Assembly (NCBI GenBank): GCA_054601695.1
Contig: BAAHQB010000235.1
Span: 1 to 64,000 of the forward strand
Length of the DNA stretch: 64,000 bases
Reading direction: 5' to 3'
Source of the DNA: Amorphochlora amoebiformis
Taxonomy: Eukaryota > Cercozoa > Chlorarachniophyceae
Below are positions 1 through 53,819 of the stretch, piece by piece. The number at the start of each line of letters is the position of its first letter. Position 1 is the stretch's first letter. Made by a program: the position numbers and the translations under genes. The notes beneath the pieces were generated by a model. The model saw only the letters and a list, made by a program, of their open reading frames with translations, was not told the DNA's origin and ran no database searches.

Positions 1-9
1 ATAATATAT

Positions 10-115
<106 letters not shown>

Positions 116-127
116 ACATATACTATA

Positions 128-187
<60 letters not shown>

Positions 188-200
188 ATATATATATATG

Positions 201-242
<42 letters not shown>

Positions 243-248
243 TATATG

Positions 249-311
<63 letters not shown>

Positions 312-340
312 ATAAATGTATAATATATCAGTATCTACTG

Positions 341-440
<100 letters not shown>

Positions 441-479
441 ATTTGCAATATTACGATACATATGAAAGCACATCCTGAC

Positions 480-6677
<6,198 letters not shown>

Positions 6678-7293
6678 TTACCCAATCTCTGATGATATGC
6701 GTAAGAGCGTTTCGCGATCCTGTTAAAAAACAAGCGGGCAATCAATCCTTCTTATTAAAGCGAGGGATCCATAGAAGGGACACGAGAAACTGAGCAGAGA
6801 GTATCGTCAACGTGTCAACCCGGCGTCCTTCTTGAACCTTCTGCAAAGACGTAGAAGACAAATTAAAGCAAAGAAATACTCACCTCAACCTGCCGAATCC
6901 CTTCCCCTTCGGCTGCAGCCTCCTCATCCTCGTCCTCCTCGAAACTCGACTCGAAGCTCGCCTCGAACGGATCGAAGCTCTGCCCCCACCCTACATTCTT
7001 CTCACGGGGCACCTGGGACTTCTTCAGAGCGGCATATCGCTGTGTTCGAGGAGACTGAAAAACCCGGTGGAGCCCCACCGAACCCCAGAAGAGGCTGCCA
7101 GCTCTCGCGGGGCCGACGATCTTATGGGAACCGCCAACGAACGAATTCGCCCTGGTTTGTTGGTAAATCGGTAAAGGAAGGTGAAAATCGGAGGGATATG
7201 ATGACCTGAACCAACACCATACCTTTGAGTCAGTCCCGAGATGGCGACGCCCAGCCCAAGGAGGACGAGCGATGTGCCACGGCGTACGCCCAT
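6678..7293 (-). CDS. small secreted or membrane protein with acidic region
   Basis: Three exons, 7223-7293, 6884-7151 and 6678-6719, join in phases 2 and 0 to give 126 residues. The ATG at 7293 opens a short basic start (MGVRRG) and a hydrophobic stretch (LVLLGLGVAISG), a signal peptide or membrane anchor. The middle is rich in Gly, Ser and Arg. Residues about 84-106 form an acidic run (FESSFEEDEDEE then AAAEGEG). The last exon ends DRETLLRISSEIG and stop. The donor after exon 2 could be at 6884 (GTGAGT, preferred) or 6890; both keep frame. The 3' end is the weakest part, because a GTAATA donor overlaps the stop. I recognise no family. It is divergent from the gene at 7610. Confidence 0.5.
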
Positions 7294-7609
7294 GGACGCG
7301 TGACCTGGGATATCACAATCTGTGACTCACGTGAAGGTCACGTATTTCGTGACAGATGGGTTAGTCACAAATACCACCCGGCAGTGTCCGGCAGTGGCCG
7401 TCACGCACGTGTACTTGTGACATCTCGGACCGTCAAGTTGTCTCATGGGTCCGAGCGGGAGGGCGGGAGACATCGTGACATATCAGCTTCCCCTGCCTTA
7501 TTAGATGAAGCCTCAAGGATGTCAAACGAGAATCAAAAGGGTCGATATTATGAGAAAAGGGATACACGAGGATGGGGCTGGGGAAGAGGATGGGAGGGGA
7601 AGGAGTAAG
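7294..7609. promoter_or_regulatory. bidirectional promoter rich in GTGAC/GTCAC and CACGTG
   Basis: This 316-bp GC-normal interval separates two divergent start codons. It has about five GTGAC and three GTCAC pentamers and two CACGTG palindromes (near 7329 and 7406), far denser than chance. Such motifs resemble bZIP/bHLH half sites. Their role here is inferred from position only. Confidence 0.45.
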
Positions 7610-23432
<15,823 letters not shown>

Positions 23433-23667
23433 TCATCGATCTTCTAGATCTTCCACAGGATATCATTTACGTTATAATTTAAATTTCAAATTACGTCCTA
23501 GATATCCTCTAGATACTGCTGGCTATCCCGCATGTATAACTTAGTACACGTATACTATCGTGTCAATCTAGAGCATACTTATAGCTTCTAATGAATGGAT
23601 CTAGTAGATTGTAATCATATAAATAATATGTGTACATACATACATATATATATATATATAAATATAC

Positions 23668-23702
<35 letters not shown>

Positions 23703-23708
23703 ATCTAG

Positions 23709-23748
<40 letters not shown>

Positions 23749-23879
23749 CATGTTATTGTGATATGCATGATCATATAAAAATATTGTATAAGTGTATTTA
23801 ATAACAAAAAAATTACATATGATCGATATTCTTAGAAAATGTGTGTGTTTTTTTGCTAGCTGTGTGTATCTCAATAAAC

Positions 23880-23925
<46 letters not shown>

Positions 23926-24179
23926 TACATGTAATATAAATTTATATATATATACATGTATATATATTTTTATATATATATTTATAGATATATATAATAT
24001 ATATATATATACGTATATACATATATATATATAAGTATCGTATACAATACGTACACGTAATCTAGGTAATATGTGTCGTGATATATGTAAGGATGTGTAT
24101 TTATACTAACGTATATATAGCGCTAGTACTAGACATACATATATATATATATATAAACTAGATAAATTGTAAATATACT

Positions 24180-24225
<46 letters not shown>

Positions 24226-24348
24226 TCTATATTTACATGCATACATATGATTTACATACATAATCTCATTAGTGAAATTTTGTTATCAGATTGTTGTCAC
24301 CTCTCAGAGATCGTACAATTTGGCGCGCATACGTACAGCATACTACCA
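23433..24348. other. convergent intergenic region with CTAG motifs
   Basis: This lies between the stop at 23432 and the stop of the proteasome gene at 24349. The first 170 bp hold several CTAGA motifs. The rest is TA-rich with no open coding block. Confidence 0.7.
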
Positions 24349-25274
24349 CTAAATATCCCCTGAGCTCTCCTTCTTTTCAGTCCCCATGTTAGCATCTTTA
24401 AGAATGGCCTCAATCTCAGGCTTTGTGAACACTTTGTACACGGGTTTGCCGTCCTTTAGGGTGATTGAGGAAAACTCTAACTTGTCAGGCGAAGGGTTGG
24501 TGGTGTCGAGGGTCTTCGCCAAGACTTTTACAGCTAAAGATCTAGCCATCTTCATGTCCGTGCTACCCATCTTGTAGTCTGACTTGAGCACAGACTCAGC
24601 GTTGGGGCTGTTGTTTCCTGTGCAAAAAGGGAATATGAGCACTTAACAAACGGTTAAGTGATGAATTTTCGTACCTATGGCGGCCGCCTTCCAACCTCCA
24701 TAGTTACCACTAGGATCACTACGATACAGCTGATATCCGAAATACTCATCCCATCCCACAACGAGGAACGAAACCCCGAAAGGTCGGAGACCACCAAATT
24801 GGGTGTAGCCCTGAGATCGATCAAATGAGATTTTGGAAAGACTAACCAGAGAGACGACTTCAAACCTGCTTCAAGTCACAAATACGATGGAGTAGTTGCT
24901 CAATGGGGATGGGTTCCTGGTAGGCATATCGATATCGCTGGGCTGCCAGCCTCGCGTAGTTGATCAGAATATTCGCATCAGCGGTGATCCCTGCCACAGC
25001 CACAGCCACATGGTCGTCGATTTTATACATCTTCTCTGCAAGGCCACGGATATCTAGCAATTTGGACGTGATCCTCTTTTCGGCTGCAGATATACATGTT
25101 TTTAGCTTAGATTCCTTTTGCGAGATTCTACGCACCTGCGAGAAGAACTCCGTCCGAAGCAAGAATTGCAACAGCAGAACCGGCTTTGGATATTGCTTCC
25201 ATTGCATATTCTACTTGAAATAGGCGCCCTTGTGGCGAGAAAATCGTTGTGTGGGAGTCATAACGACGCGACAT
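24349..25274 (-). CDS. PSMA4: 20S proteasome subunit alpha type-4
   Basis: Four exons (25136-25274, 24866-25083, 24675-24810, 24349-24617) with introns of 52, 55 and 57 nt give a complete 253-residue protein, the usual family length. Residues 5-27 carry the proteasome alpha signature ([20 protein letters not shown]). Later blocks fit alpha 4 rather than other alpha subunits: [44 protein letters not shown] and [11 protein letters not shown]. The C-terminus is acidic/Lys-rich and ends [11 protein letters not shown]. Alpha subunits form the outer gated rings of the 20S core and have no catalytic threonine. Introns here are short and free of (TA)n, unlike the neighbours, and the gene is compact (926 bp). 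The ATG lies 111 bp from the divergent neighbour. Confidence 0.97.
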
Positions 25275-25385
25275 CCACGCTTTCAGCCGACCTGTGCAGG
25301 TGGCCCGCCTTGCGAATTGGAATTCATGTTATCATTTCGGCCGATAAATAAAGGAAAATGAAATTCCTCGAATTTCTTCGGGCGA
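25275..25385. promoter_or_regulatory. 111-bp bidirectional promoter
   Basis: The sequence between the divergent ATGs of the alpha-4 proteasome gene and the cytochrome b5-like gene. It is GC-normal at the left and AT-rich around 25340-25370. It must hold both 5' leaders and the core promoters. Confidence 0.6.
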
Positions 25386-28940
<3,555 letters not shown>

Positions 28941-29709
28941 CTACACCGCACATGAAAGGAACTAGATAAGGAAGACAAATCAGACATTGCTAGTAATCGA
29001 CGGACCGCTCTGTATGATGGCACATCACATTCAGTACAAATGTCTAGATGTGTTTTTGCATAGGTGATTCGTGATTAATTTAGTAATATTGGGTATTCTC
29101 TAGATTCCAGATATTCCTAGCTCGAGTTTCCTTGCAGTTTTCTGCGCACCGTAAGGCAAATCTCTAGAATCTAGAAGTTCTTAGATTATACTAGTTATAT
29201 TATAATTTTATAATATTCTAGATTAACTTCCAGATGCTAGTCTATTTACTAGATTTACTAGTAATACTAGTGGATCTAGTCTAGTAGATCGAGAGATATC
29301 CTAGATATCTTGGATATCTCCAGAACTAATAAAATTCCCAGATGATACCTAGACTATATACTCCAGCTACTACGTACTATATATATATATATATATAGAC
29401 TAATGATAATTATCAAGATTCATCATCTGGTCAACCAGCCAGACTAGCTAGACTACTAGTAGAATCAGTTCTAGATATTCTAAAATATTGCAAATACTTA
29501 GTGAGAAATAAGTGTAGTGCTAGCTCTAGAGACTAAGGTAGACTATATTCAAGTTCTAGAAGTTAATACTGTTACTTAGCGATATAACGTAACTCTACTA
29601 AATATTGAACTAGAAACTAGGTAAGTCTGGGCCGTTTGGGATATTTTCTCTAATGATATCCAGCAACGTCACTGTTAATAATGCTTGCTTGACATCAAGT
29701 TTTTCACCG
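28941..29709. other. convergent intergenic region, CTAG-rich
   Basis: Between the stops of the MAPR gene and PTEN-B. It holds no simple repeat except one short TA run at 29379-29397, and has over 20 CTAG tetramers between about 29095 and 29625. No coding exon is seen. Confidence 0.75.
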
Positions 29710-38042
<8,333 letters not shown>

Positions 38043-38075
38043 GTATAATATATACATATATATATATATGTTTAC

Positions 38076-38171
<96 letters not shown>

Positions 38172-38172
38172 G

Positions 38173-38223
<51 letters not shown>

Positions 38224-38303
38224 ATATATATATATATATAAAATATATATATATATGTGTGTGTGTGTTTGCATGTGTGTACGTGTGTATATATACATCC
38301 TGC

Positions 38304-44473
<6,170 letters not shown>

Positions 44474-44672
44474 GGTGGCTCTTTGGATCGGCGAGCCGTT
44501 TTAATCTGACCTCTAATAATTAATTGATTTAAGGTTTGGTAAATAGGGGATTAGATACGGTGATTTCTCTTAAGAAAAACAACCAAACTTCCAGCGCTCC
44601 CCTTCCGAAAAATTGTCATTCTTTGAATCAAAATCTCGGGTTCATGGCCACCCAGCACAAGCCGGCGGAATA
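44474..44672. promoter_or_regulatory. 199-bp bidirectional promoter
   Basis: Separates the ATG of PTEN-A (minus) from that of the small membrane protein (plus). No TA repeat. It includes an AT-rich stretch (TAATTAATTGATTTAAGG near 44516-44533). Confidence 0.55.
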
Positions 44673-45460
44673 ATGGTTGAAAACTTTGACATCGCTCTGT
44701 ACGTCATTGGCTCGGTGGTAGGAGTCATATTGCTTGGGTACTTCCTGAGGAGGTCGGCTTCTCATTCCAAAAGATTATCTGAAAGATATGGTGGGACGCT
44801 GTTGAAAGTCCCACCGATTTAACTCCTTTTCACACCCCAGATTACAGTACATGCGATACCAGCAGCTGGAGGCACCAGGATCTGCAGTGCCGAGACAAAA
44901 AGATGCCACGGACGAGTTTGAATTGCACCCTGAATCAGAAGAGGCCTCGATGGAGCGCTCAGACAGAGAGGTCCTATCTCCGTCCAAACGTTCAATGAAG
45001 TGTTTACACGCCAACCACTGACCCTCGTGATACATCCTACCGGGATAATAATGATAAAAATTTTGTTGTACTTTCATGTTCTTGGATTTCAATGGGATGT
45101 ATGGGATTCCAGGACAACGTTTGGATGGGTGGAGAGGGGATGATGGTCATCGGTAAGTCCGCGCGGAGCGTTGCTAAACCAGATATCGCTGGTTGCTCAA
45201 TACTAAGGTGTAACAATTTGAACACAGGCGATGCTTCAGATATCCCGGGACTCAGCACAAAAATCGCAAAGAAATATTCGAACATGTGGGAAGAAACAGG
45301 GAAGCCAAAACCGTCGGACGGGGATTCAGCTGTGCCGCCAACGTTCCCTGTGGTTGTTGATCAAGACGAAAAAGGCGTTTTAGTGGTTAGTGTGAACGAC
45401 AGGCCCAGGGGACAAAATAGTAACAGCAATGTGCAGACGGGAGAGCAAACATCAGTGTAG
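44673..45460 (+). CDS. small single-pass membrane protein, unrecognised
   Basis: Exons 44673-44807, 44848-44970, 45113-45152 and 45228-45460 give 176 residues. Residues 7-23 (IALYVIGSVVGVILLGY) form one transmembrane helix, followed by RR and a basic region, so the rest is probably cytosolic. The tail is acidic and Ser/Pro-rich (DEFELHPESEEASMERSDRE, later KPKPSDGDSAVPP). The splice between exons 3 and 4 (GTAAGT/CACAG) is strong; those between 1-2 (40-nt intron, GTCCCA donor) and 2-3 (GTCCTA donor) are weaker. Without the 2-3 splice the region reads as two short proteins, 102 and 97 residues. No family recognised. Confidence 0.55.
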
Positions 45461-45949
45461 CGTGACATATCATCAACGTTTTAAGTTATCACTTGGATAT
45501 ATTGCAAAATTATCGACACATATGAAGTTAAAAATTATGATAATCCGGAATCTAGATCCGATCGGATGCGATCATGATGATCTATTGAATATTATACTGT
45601 AATATTTGTTATTGAAAATATTAAGAGTGATTCAAGACTTATAATAGTGGGACTTAACGGGTTGAGCCAGCACCAACCGTTAGGCCATAGTATATACATT
45701 CATATATACTATAGTATATGCTGTCTAGGCTGTCTAGGCTGTGGTGTGTACACATATTTTTATATGTATGTATATGTATATCATACATACTCAGATTAAT
45801 ATTATTCAAGAATGATTCAAATTGCTTGCCACAAGGTATCGGTGAAGTGCAAGACTGATCATTTGCACTAAAAATCGAACGGAAAATTCACGATTAACAA
45901 GGTCTACTATCTGATATATATAGTACATACTGACGATATACATATATAT

Positions 45950-46012
<63 letters not shown>

Positions 46013-46076
46013 TACAAAGCGTTACTACCGTATACTAAGAGACTAGTTAGAGTGTGATAATATACTATATATATAT

Positions 46077-46110
<34 letters not shown>

Positions 46111-46563
46111 TAATATATATATATACTAGTATATATATATATTTTACTGCGGCCGTATAAATGTATATATATATATATATCATATATTTCTATATATATA
46201 ATAAATATATATATATGTATCTAATATTTATATGTAAAAATATTTACATCTTCTGAATAATCGCTTACCATTCGAACTCATATTCAGGGAGTCTGAGAGC
46301 GCTGAACAAGTGAACAGGCTTGTTTTTCAATCCAAAAGACTTGAGCCTTGTCGAACTTGCGACCGAACTTATTGTAACTTCGATTCGTAAGTATCTGCCG
46401 AACGCTTCGTAGGTACCTGCCAGTATATTTGTGCACAAGCTGGAAATTATATCTATTTGATGTTTTACACATATTTTTGTATATTTATCTGCACGTGTAA
46501 ATATGTTCACAAATATATTACATGTGGACAATACACACATAGAATATGTACATATATTATATA

Positions 46564-46604
<41 letters not shown>

Positions 46605-47207
46605 AAATGTGTGTGTTTGTGTGTGTGTGTGTGTGTGTGGTGTGTGTGTTTACACACATATCCATGTATCCTCGTACTCCAGTCTCTCAACCGCCTGGAA
46701 CGGTGGACTGCACGCGTCCATGTTTCATTACGAATTTTTTTTAGGTAATTTCATTTTAAAAGAGAAAGGAATTTGTCGGGAATGATGAACGCGGGAACCT
46801 GCGACCTGAGTTCATCCAGCAGTTCGCCGGGCGAACCCTCGCGGGTTTTATGCTTATGTGGTATGAAATTCAAGATCTTGTGGATATCGTGCTTGGTGCA
46901 AGTCCATAGGTGTGCTCTGTGGTGCTCAAAACAGTTCAATCAGGAGGCCGTCTTTAAACGCCGGAATGCACCGTCATAAAGACACAGAGCTGTTTTGTCA
47001 TCCTAGTTTACTTTTAAGGTGTACTTGGAGTTACAGAGCGTGTTAAAATCTGACGAAATTTCCGTAGGAGCAAACCACGAAGCTATGGAGATGCAGGGTG
47101 CCAGTAAAGGGTATCCGGATGCGGCTAAATGAAAGAAAGGACACGTATTTGAAATTAAATTTGTGCGAGTTAGGTAGGAAGGTGCTCAAGGTCATCGAAT
47201 GAATGCT

Positions 47208-47267
<60 letters not shown>

Positions 47268-47965
47268 GTGTGTGTGTGTGTACACATACAGTATTTACGC
47301 TTTACATATGAAGTTGTGTCATGTAACATTGTGTAATGTGTAGTACATGTTACAGTTCCCACACAGAAACATATGTATAATATATATATGTGTGCATATA
47401 TGTATATGTGTATGTGTGTGTGTATTTGTATGTTTATATATGTATATATTTATATTATGTTTCTGTCTTTTGTATTTAAATAAAAATATATGTAAATTGT
47501 ACTCAAGGATATATGTACATGTGTGTGCGCCCAGAAGTGACTCGTGAACGGTTCTCTACATATTACACTACAGCTCGTACATGCGTAGGTACGTTTACAA
47601 GATCAGTATACACTGTCTCACGGACCATAAGCCGGATTGTACAAATTTACACTACCGGTGTTGCTCCCGCGGATTTACACGGCCTATATATGCTTTCACT
47701 GGTCATAAACAACATTTACACAGGATAACATTGATCGGGAGCGCTTGTGCAGCCCACAATTGACAAGACTGTGAGTGGATCTAATTCTTTGTGACCTCTA
47801 ATCCCAAGAATATAATGAAATTAAACATTACTAATATACACACAGCAACATATCCTATACCCGATATGAAGATATCTTATATTCTCTCACGGACAGACTC
47901 ACCCGCTTCCAACACTACCGTCTTGGTATTTCGTTTCACTTCCACTTCACTCTGCAGGCTCTCTA
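45461..47965. other. intergenic region with TA arrays and possible minus exons
   Basis: It contains (TA)n at 45960-46010 and 46070-46135, a TGTG run near 46610-46650 and GC-normal patches at 46260-46440, 46670-47210 and 47510-47960. A tRNA-like minus segment lies near 45640-45690 (TGGCCTAACGG then GTCTTGAATCAC), not an intact tRNA. The patch 47515-47725 belongs to the dispersed repeat. Confidence 0.6.
46751..46944 (-). CDS. possible terminal exon of an unrecognised gene
   Basis: After a CACAG acceptor near 46945 an open frame encodes HLWTCTKHDIHKILNF, HKTREGSPGELLDELRSQVP and ends FIIPDKFLSLLK then TGA. The composition looks coding. I could not find a convincing upstream exon: 47030-47130 has a weak candidate with IPFTGTLHLHSF. 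It could also be non-coding. Confidence 0.25.
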
Positions 47966-49190
47966 ATGGCGCCGGCGTTGATCACGGCGGTCGCTCTGGT
48001 CGCCGGCCTGGCGCATGGAATCTGGAGAGAAAGAGACCAGGCCACCTTACGTGTCTTCAGCTACCCAGCTTCCACATCCAATGCATCCCCCAGCGGTCCT
48101 TCTCCAGTTTGGAGCCGAAATACAACCGATGGACTCAAAGTGATCCTGTACAGTGATCGGTCATACAAGGTGCTTGTGGCAGGAAGCTCGTGGATGGAAA
48201 GCAGTCCTATTGCTCTACATGGAGGTGGATTTTGGTTCTGTGATCCTTGCATCGCCTCGAAAGGCCATGCCTTGGATTTCATTACGTTCGCCAGTGGGAG
48301 CGGAAATCACTTCACTCTGGGCCCTTTTGATCAAGTTCAGATGCAGTACACAATCGGAACAACCAAGATTCCAGTCCACTTTTCCATCATCTACTACAAG
48401 GAAACCGAGACCTTCATGTTCCAGCAACGCTTTCCAAGTGGATTGGGCCAAGTAAACACTTCACATTGGGACCCAGCCTCCACCCTCAAGACAGGAAACA
48501 ATAACCATAAGGCCTTCATTGTCGCGACGGGTCCTAAGGACAAATTTGAAGTCAACTGGCCTCATGTAGGTCAGTTCCTCAGCTCAGGTGAGGTCTCTGT
48601 CCACTTTCCGTCCTTTCGCGACGGCAAAGATGCTCAGAATTATATGCTACGCCATCTCACGTGGGTTGGTCGATTCGCTGTCAGCCGCTCTGGCGATGGC
48701 GTTGGGGGTGCAGCGGGGCAGGAGGGAGGTCCTATCGTGATTTACGACGGTAATGCAGAGAACGCCTTAGTACTTTCCCCTTTCGACAACTTTAAATCCA
48801 ATATTCTGGGCTATGACTGCGAGGCTGGAGGGTCTGTCGAGAACAAGGCCAAGATTTGTGCCGGAACGCATGGCCACGTTGTGAGTTTTCCTCCTGGTTA
48901 CTCAACTACCACGTCATTGTCTTTCTCGAAACACGGACCAACGGATGCTGTGTACAAATGGGGAAAGGTAATGCAGATGGCGCACGGAACCAAGAAGATG
49001 CAGAAGGACCCTATCTCATCGAAGTTGTCCTATTGGACGGATAATGGGGCTTTCTACTCCTGGTATAAGTGGGAGGATATCATGAAGATGGGATCTCCAA
49101 ATGAGGTGTTGATTAAACTATCGTCCGAGTTTGCAGAGAAGGAGATTCCAGTGCATTATTATCAGGTTTATTGGATATCGTATGTATATA

Positions 49191-49248
<58 letters not shown>

Positions 49249-49299
49249 ATGTTTGTGTGTATATGTGTTTATTTGTGTACATATATGTTAATTACATAT

Positions 49300-49330
<31 letters not shown>

Positions 49331-49726
49331 AATATATACTTACACATATATATATAGATAGATAGATATATACATGTATATATGTATATATATATATATA
49401 TATATTTGTAATATTTACATTTATATGTGTACATGTATATATATATAATATATATATATGTAAATATATATGTAGATATATGCGTATATATCTCAGCTCG
49501 ATGCTTATTGGTTTGACTACGAGCGTGAAAACGCGAACTGCAAACTCAATTTGCAGGAGCAGTCCAAGCTTTTCCCGGACGGTGGATCATATGTTTCATC
49601 TCTTACTGGATCATATGTTTCTATCTCTTACTCTCTCCTCCTCTATTTCTCACCCTTCCCTGTCTCTCGCTCCCTCTCCTCTCCCTGTCTCGCTTTATCT
49701 GATACCTCTTCTCACATATGAAGCAC

Positions 49727-49775
<49 letters not shown>

Positions 49776-49874
49776 TAGGCCTTAAGGCGCTAGCTCAAGA
49801 GATGAAGACTAACTTCCTCTTCTACGATGGTTTCACAAAAATCTACTAAATTTCATACTATATATATATTATAT

Positions 49875-49934
<60 letters not shown>

Positions 49935-50570
49935 CATGTATGTATATATATAATATATATATATATATGTATACATATATATTTCATATGAAATATATCT
50001 ACGTTTCATTACTTGCATAGATGTTTTTGGTCCAATTGATCATGAGTACTAGCCGTCTAAAAATGTACACAGATGTCTTATGACTCATGAGAGCATACAT
50101 ACTAGCCGTGTAAATATGTCCATGTCGGCTAATGATCCGTACACGTACACAGATGTTAATGATCCGTGAGTGCTTTCACGACCAACATGTACATATATTT
50201 CACTGCCAGAATGTATGCCCCCATAGATAATTAACCCTCATACACTTATTTACACGGCCAGTATGTATGCTCCTCTGGGCCACAACCTTTGTCTTGTTTA
50301 GACTACTAGTATGCAAGCTCTCATGGATCGTTAACCAACATGACGTATTTCACGTCCAGTATATATCGGCATACTAACCGTGAGAATATGCGCACAAATG
50401 TTTATGACATGTTAGAGCGTACACAATATGCATGTAAATATGTTACATGGTGTGAGTGACTATCATTCCGTTTTCCTAACTCTTTGCTTCTCTGTCATAT
50501 TCATCCTCTCTTACAATCTTCATCTCTCTTTTCTCCATGTGTAACATTGTAGATATAATAATATTATATC

Positions 50571-50605
<35 letters not shown>

Positions 50606-50655
50606 ATGTATCTATATATACATACGTGTGTATCTATGTATGCATATACGTATAC

Positions 50656-50734
<79 letters not shown>

Positions 50735-50821
50735 TTGAATATATATATATATATATATTCATACATTTATACATTCATAGATATATACATACATATATAG
50801 GGATCCCATATACACACACAC

Positions 50822-50861
<40 letters not shown>

Positions 50862-50895
50862 ATGTGTGTGTGTGTTTGTGTATTAGAATATCCTC

Positions 50896-50930
<35 letters not shown>

Positions 50931-51332
50931 TACATATATGTATGTATAATTATCATTATCATTATCATTAGGGCCCACCTGCGCGGAATTCAAGCCCATA
51001 GGTCTCGCTAAGACCGCTGAAAGCGTTGAATTCATAATGTCCAACCCCTACAACCTCTCGTGGGCCAATGGACAACTCGCCTCGGTAAGAAGAACCTAGA
51101 AACATAACTTCTTCTTTGGGTCCTCTCTGCGCAGTAGTAGAGTGTGAGTAGTGACTTCACGAAATTATTATTCTTTACGGTATTCTGAGTGTGATTAATG
51201 ATGTCGGGGGTTGTATGTAGGTTCACCCGAAGAGCGTAGAGCCCTACTTCAACGCAGTGATGGAATCGTTCAAGGAGAAGGGATCTATTGGTTATGAGGT
51301 CTATTGCATGAGAACATAAGACATAATATATA

Positions 51333-51389
<57 letters not shown>

Positions 51390-51432
51390 GTATATATATA
51401 ATATATATATATATATATAATATATAATATAC

Positions 51433-51483
<51 letters not shown>

Positions 51484-51523
51484 TATTATATACATGTGTG
51501 TATGTGTGTTTGTACAATAATAC

Positions 51524-51562
<39 letters not shown>

Positions 51563-51806
51563 CATATAGACAAAGAGTTGAAAAAGAGAGAGAGAGAAAG
51601 AGAAGAGAGCAGAGAAGAGTAGATACGCTAGTGAGTACGCTAGTGAGAGGGGGACATGCGAGGATGTAAAAGCAGAGAAGATGAGAGAGGGGTATAGAAA
51701 AGAGGTTTGGGGCTAGGATGAGAGTAATAGAGAGTATATGGGATAGCAATATTGTGATACATGGACGGATAGACGGAGAGAGAGGAAAATATGTATATAC
51801 AATATA

Positions 51807-51845
<39 letters not shown>

Positions 51846-51916
51846 TATTCTAATATTATATGTATACATTATATATTCTAATATTATATATATACATTAT
51901 ATATTCTAATATTATT

Positions 51917-51947
<31 letters not shown>

Positions 51948-51949
51948 TC

Positions 51950-51988
<39 letters not shown>

Positions 51989-52539
51989 ATATCTATATAC
52001 ATATATATATATATATATATATTATTTATGTGTATATATATATATACATATATACATGAAAATAGTAATAGCATACTACAAATAATATACAATAATACTT
52101 ATCACAACAATAGCACATACGGTGTGTGGTAACAATAATTCAACACTCTGGAAAAAAAAATGTTCAGGTAGATTTTATGGACTTCAACTTCCTGTTGTTC
52201 AGGGAATACAATACCAATGTAAGAATTGTGCATGTAAATATATATTCAAATACATACATAAGTACATAAATACATATACATTATATATATTATACATGTA
52301 AAAACATATTTTATGCATGTACATATATATCTATATATATATATACATATATATTTATATATAAAACAATTTGTAGGTTTTCACATATTTGTATTCTAAT
52401 GTACATGCATAAATGTGTGTTAATTTATGTTATACATATCATATGTATATAAAAATAATAAATTATTTACTAGAATTTACATATAATTATACATATATAT
52501 ATATATATATATATACATCTTTACACATAATACGTATAT

Positions 52540-52574
<35 letters not shown>

Positions 52575-52577
52575 GTA

Positions 52578-52616
<39 letters not shown>

Positions 52617-52713
52617 TATATATAAATATATATATATATATACCTACGTACCTCAGGTAAGAAGTGCGCATTCCTACCTCAAAACCATGGGCGACGCTGC
52701 AGAAAAGCACGGG

Positions 52714-52773
<60 letters not shown>

Positions 52774-52896
52774 GTATATGTATATATATATATACATATA
52801 TATATGTATATGTATATACATATATTTTATAAAAGCACGGGTTATACACATATACACATATATACATATATATATACACACATATATACACATGTA

Positions 52897-52946
<50 letters not shown>

Positions 52947-52957
52947 TATATATATAT

Positions 52958-52988
<31 letters not shown>

Positions 52989-53732
52989 TATATATATATA
53001 TATAATATGTATATAATATATATATAATATATATTACGTATATATATATATATATATATAAAAAAATATATATATATATATATATATATGTGTGTATGTG
53101 TATGCACATGTGTGTGCTAAAGTTTGGATGTGGGTTAAGGAATTACATAACAGTCTGCAAATGTGATTAATAGGCAGATGTATAATCATCCAAACTTTAA
53201 GTGTAAATTTTCCTTCAGCCTTCCGGTTCAATACTGCATGCCCCTACCCTCGGATCTTCTGGAGTCCGTTAACCATAATGCTGTCACCAATGCTCGTGCG
53301 ACTAACGATTACCAAGTACATCACCCCTTTCTTCCCTCCTCTCTCCTAACTCTCCATTTTCTTCATATACTCCCACCCTCTTTTTTTTTTTTCTTTTTTT
53401 TTCTTTTTCCCTTTCTCCTCCTCTCTCTCTCTCTCTCTTTTTCTCTCTCTTTACCCCCCTAGTCTCTCTCTCTCATCCCCTCTTTTCTCTCTATCTATCC
53501 ATCCATCTATCATCTCCTCTGCAATAATGTACCTCTCTCCTGTGCTCTCTCTACGTCCAAGTCTATCTAGATACCCTCTCCTCGCCTCTATCCCAACCCA
53601 TCTTTCGAAGATGATATGTAGGATGAGAGAATGACTACTTAAGGATAAGAGTAACCCTGTTTCAGGTCGGGAAGGACAACTGGAGAATCGCACCCACTGC
53701 CCTTCTCCATAGCGCTCTCGGGTTAATATATA

Positions 53733-53779
<47 letters not shown>

Positions 53780-53784
53780 GTATG

Positions 53785-53819
<35 letters not shown>

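Noticed and set aside
44848-45021. A separate 102-residue membrane protein ending at 45021 with a second 97-residue gene at 45092
   Set aside because: The 70-bp gap is too short for two genes, and a phase-0 intron (44971-45112) joins them. Kept as an alternative only.
45640-45690. tRNA gene on minus
   Set aside because: Box A- and B-like motifs are present, but no anticodon arm or acceptor stem can be folded.
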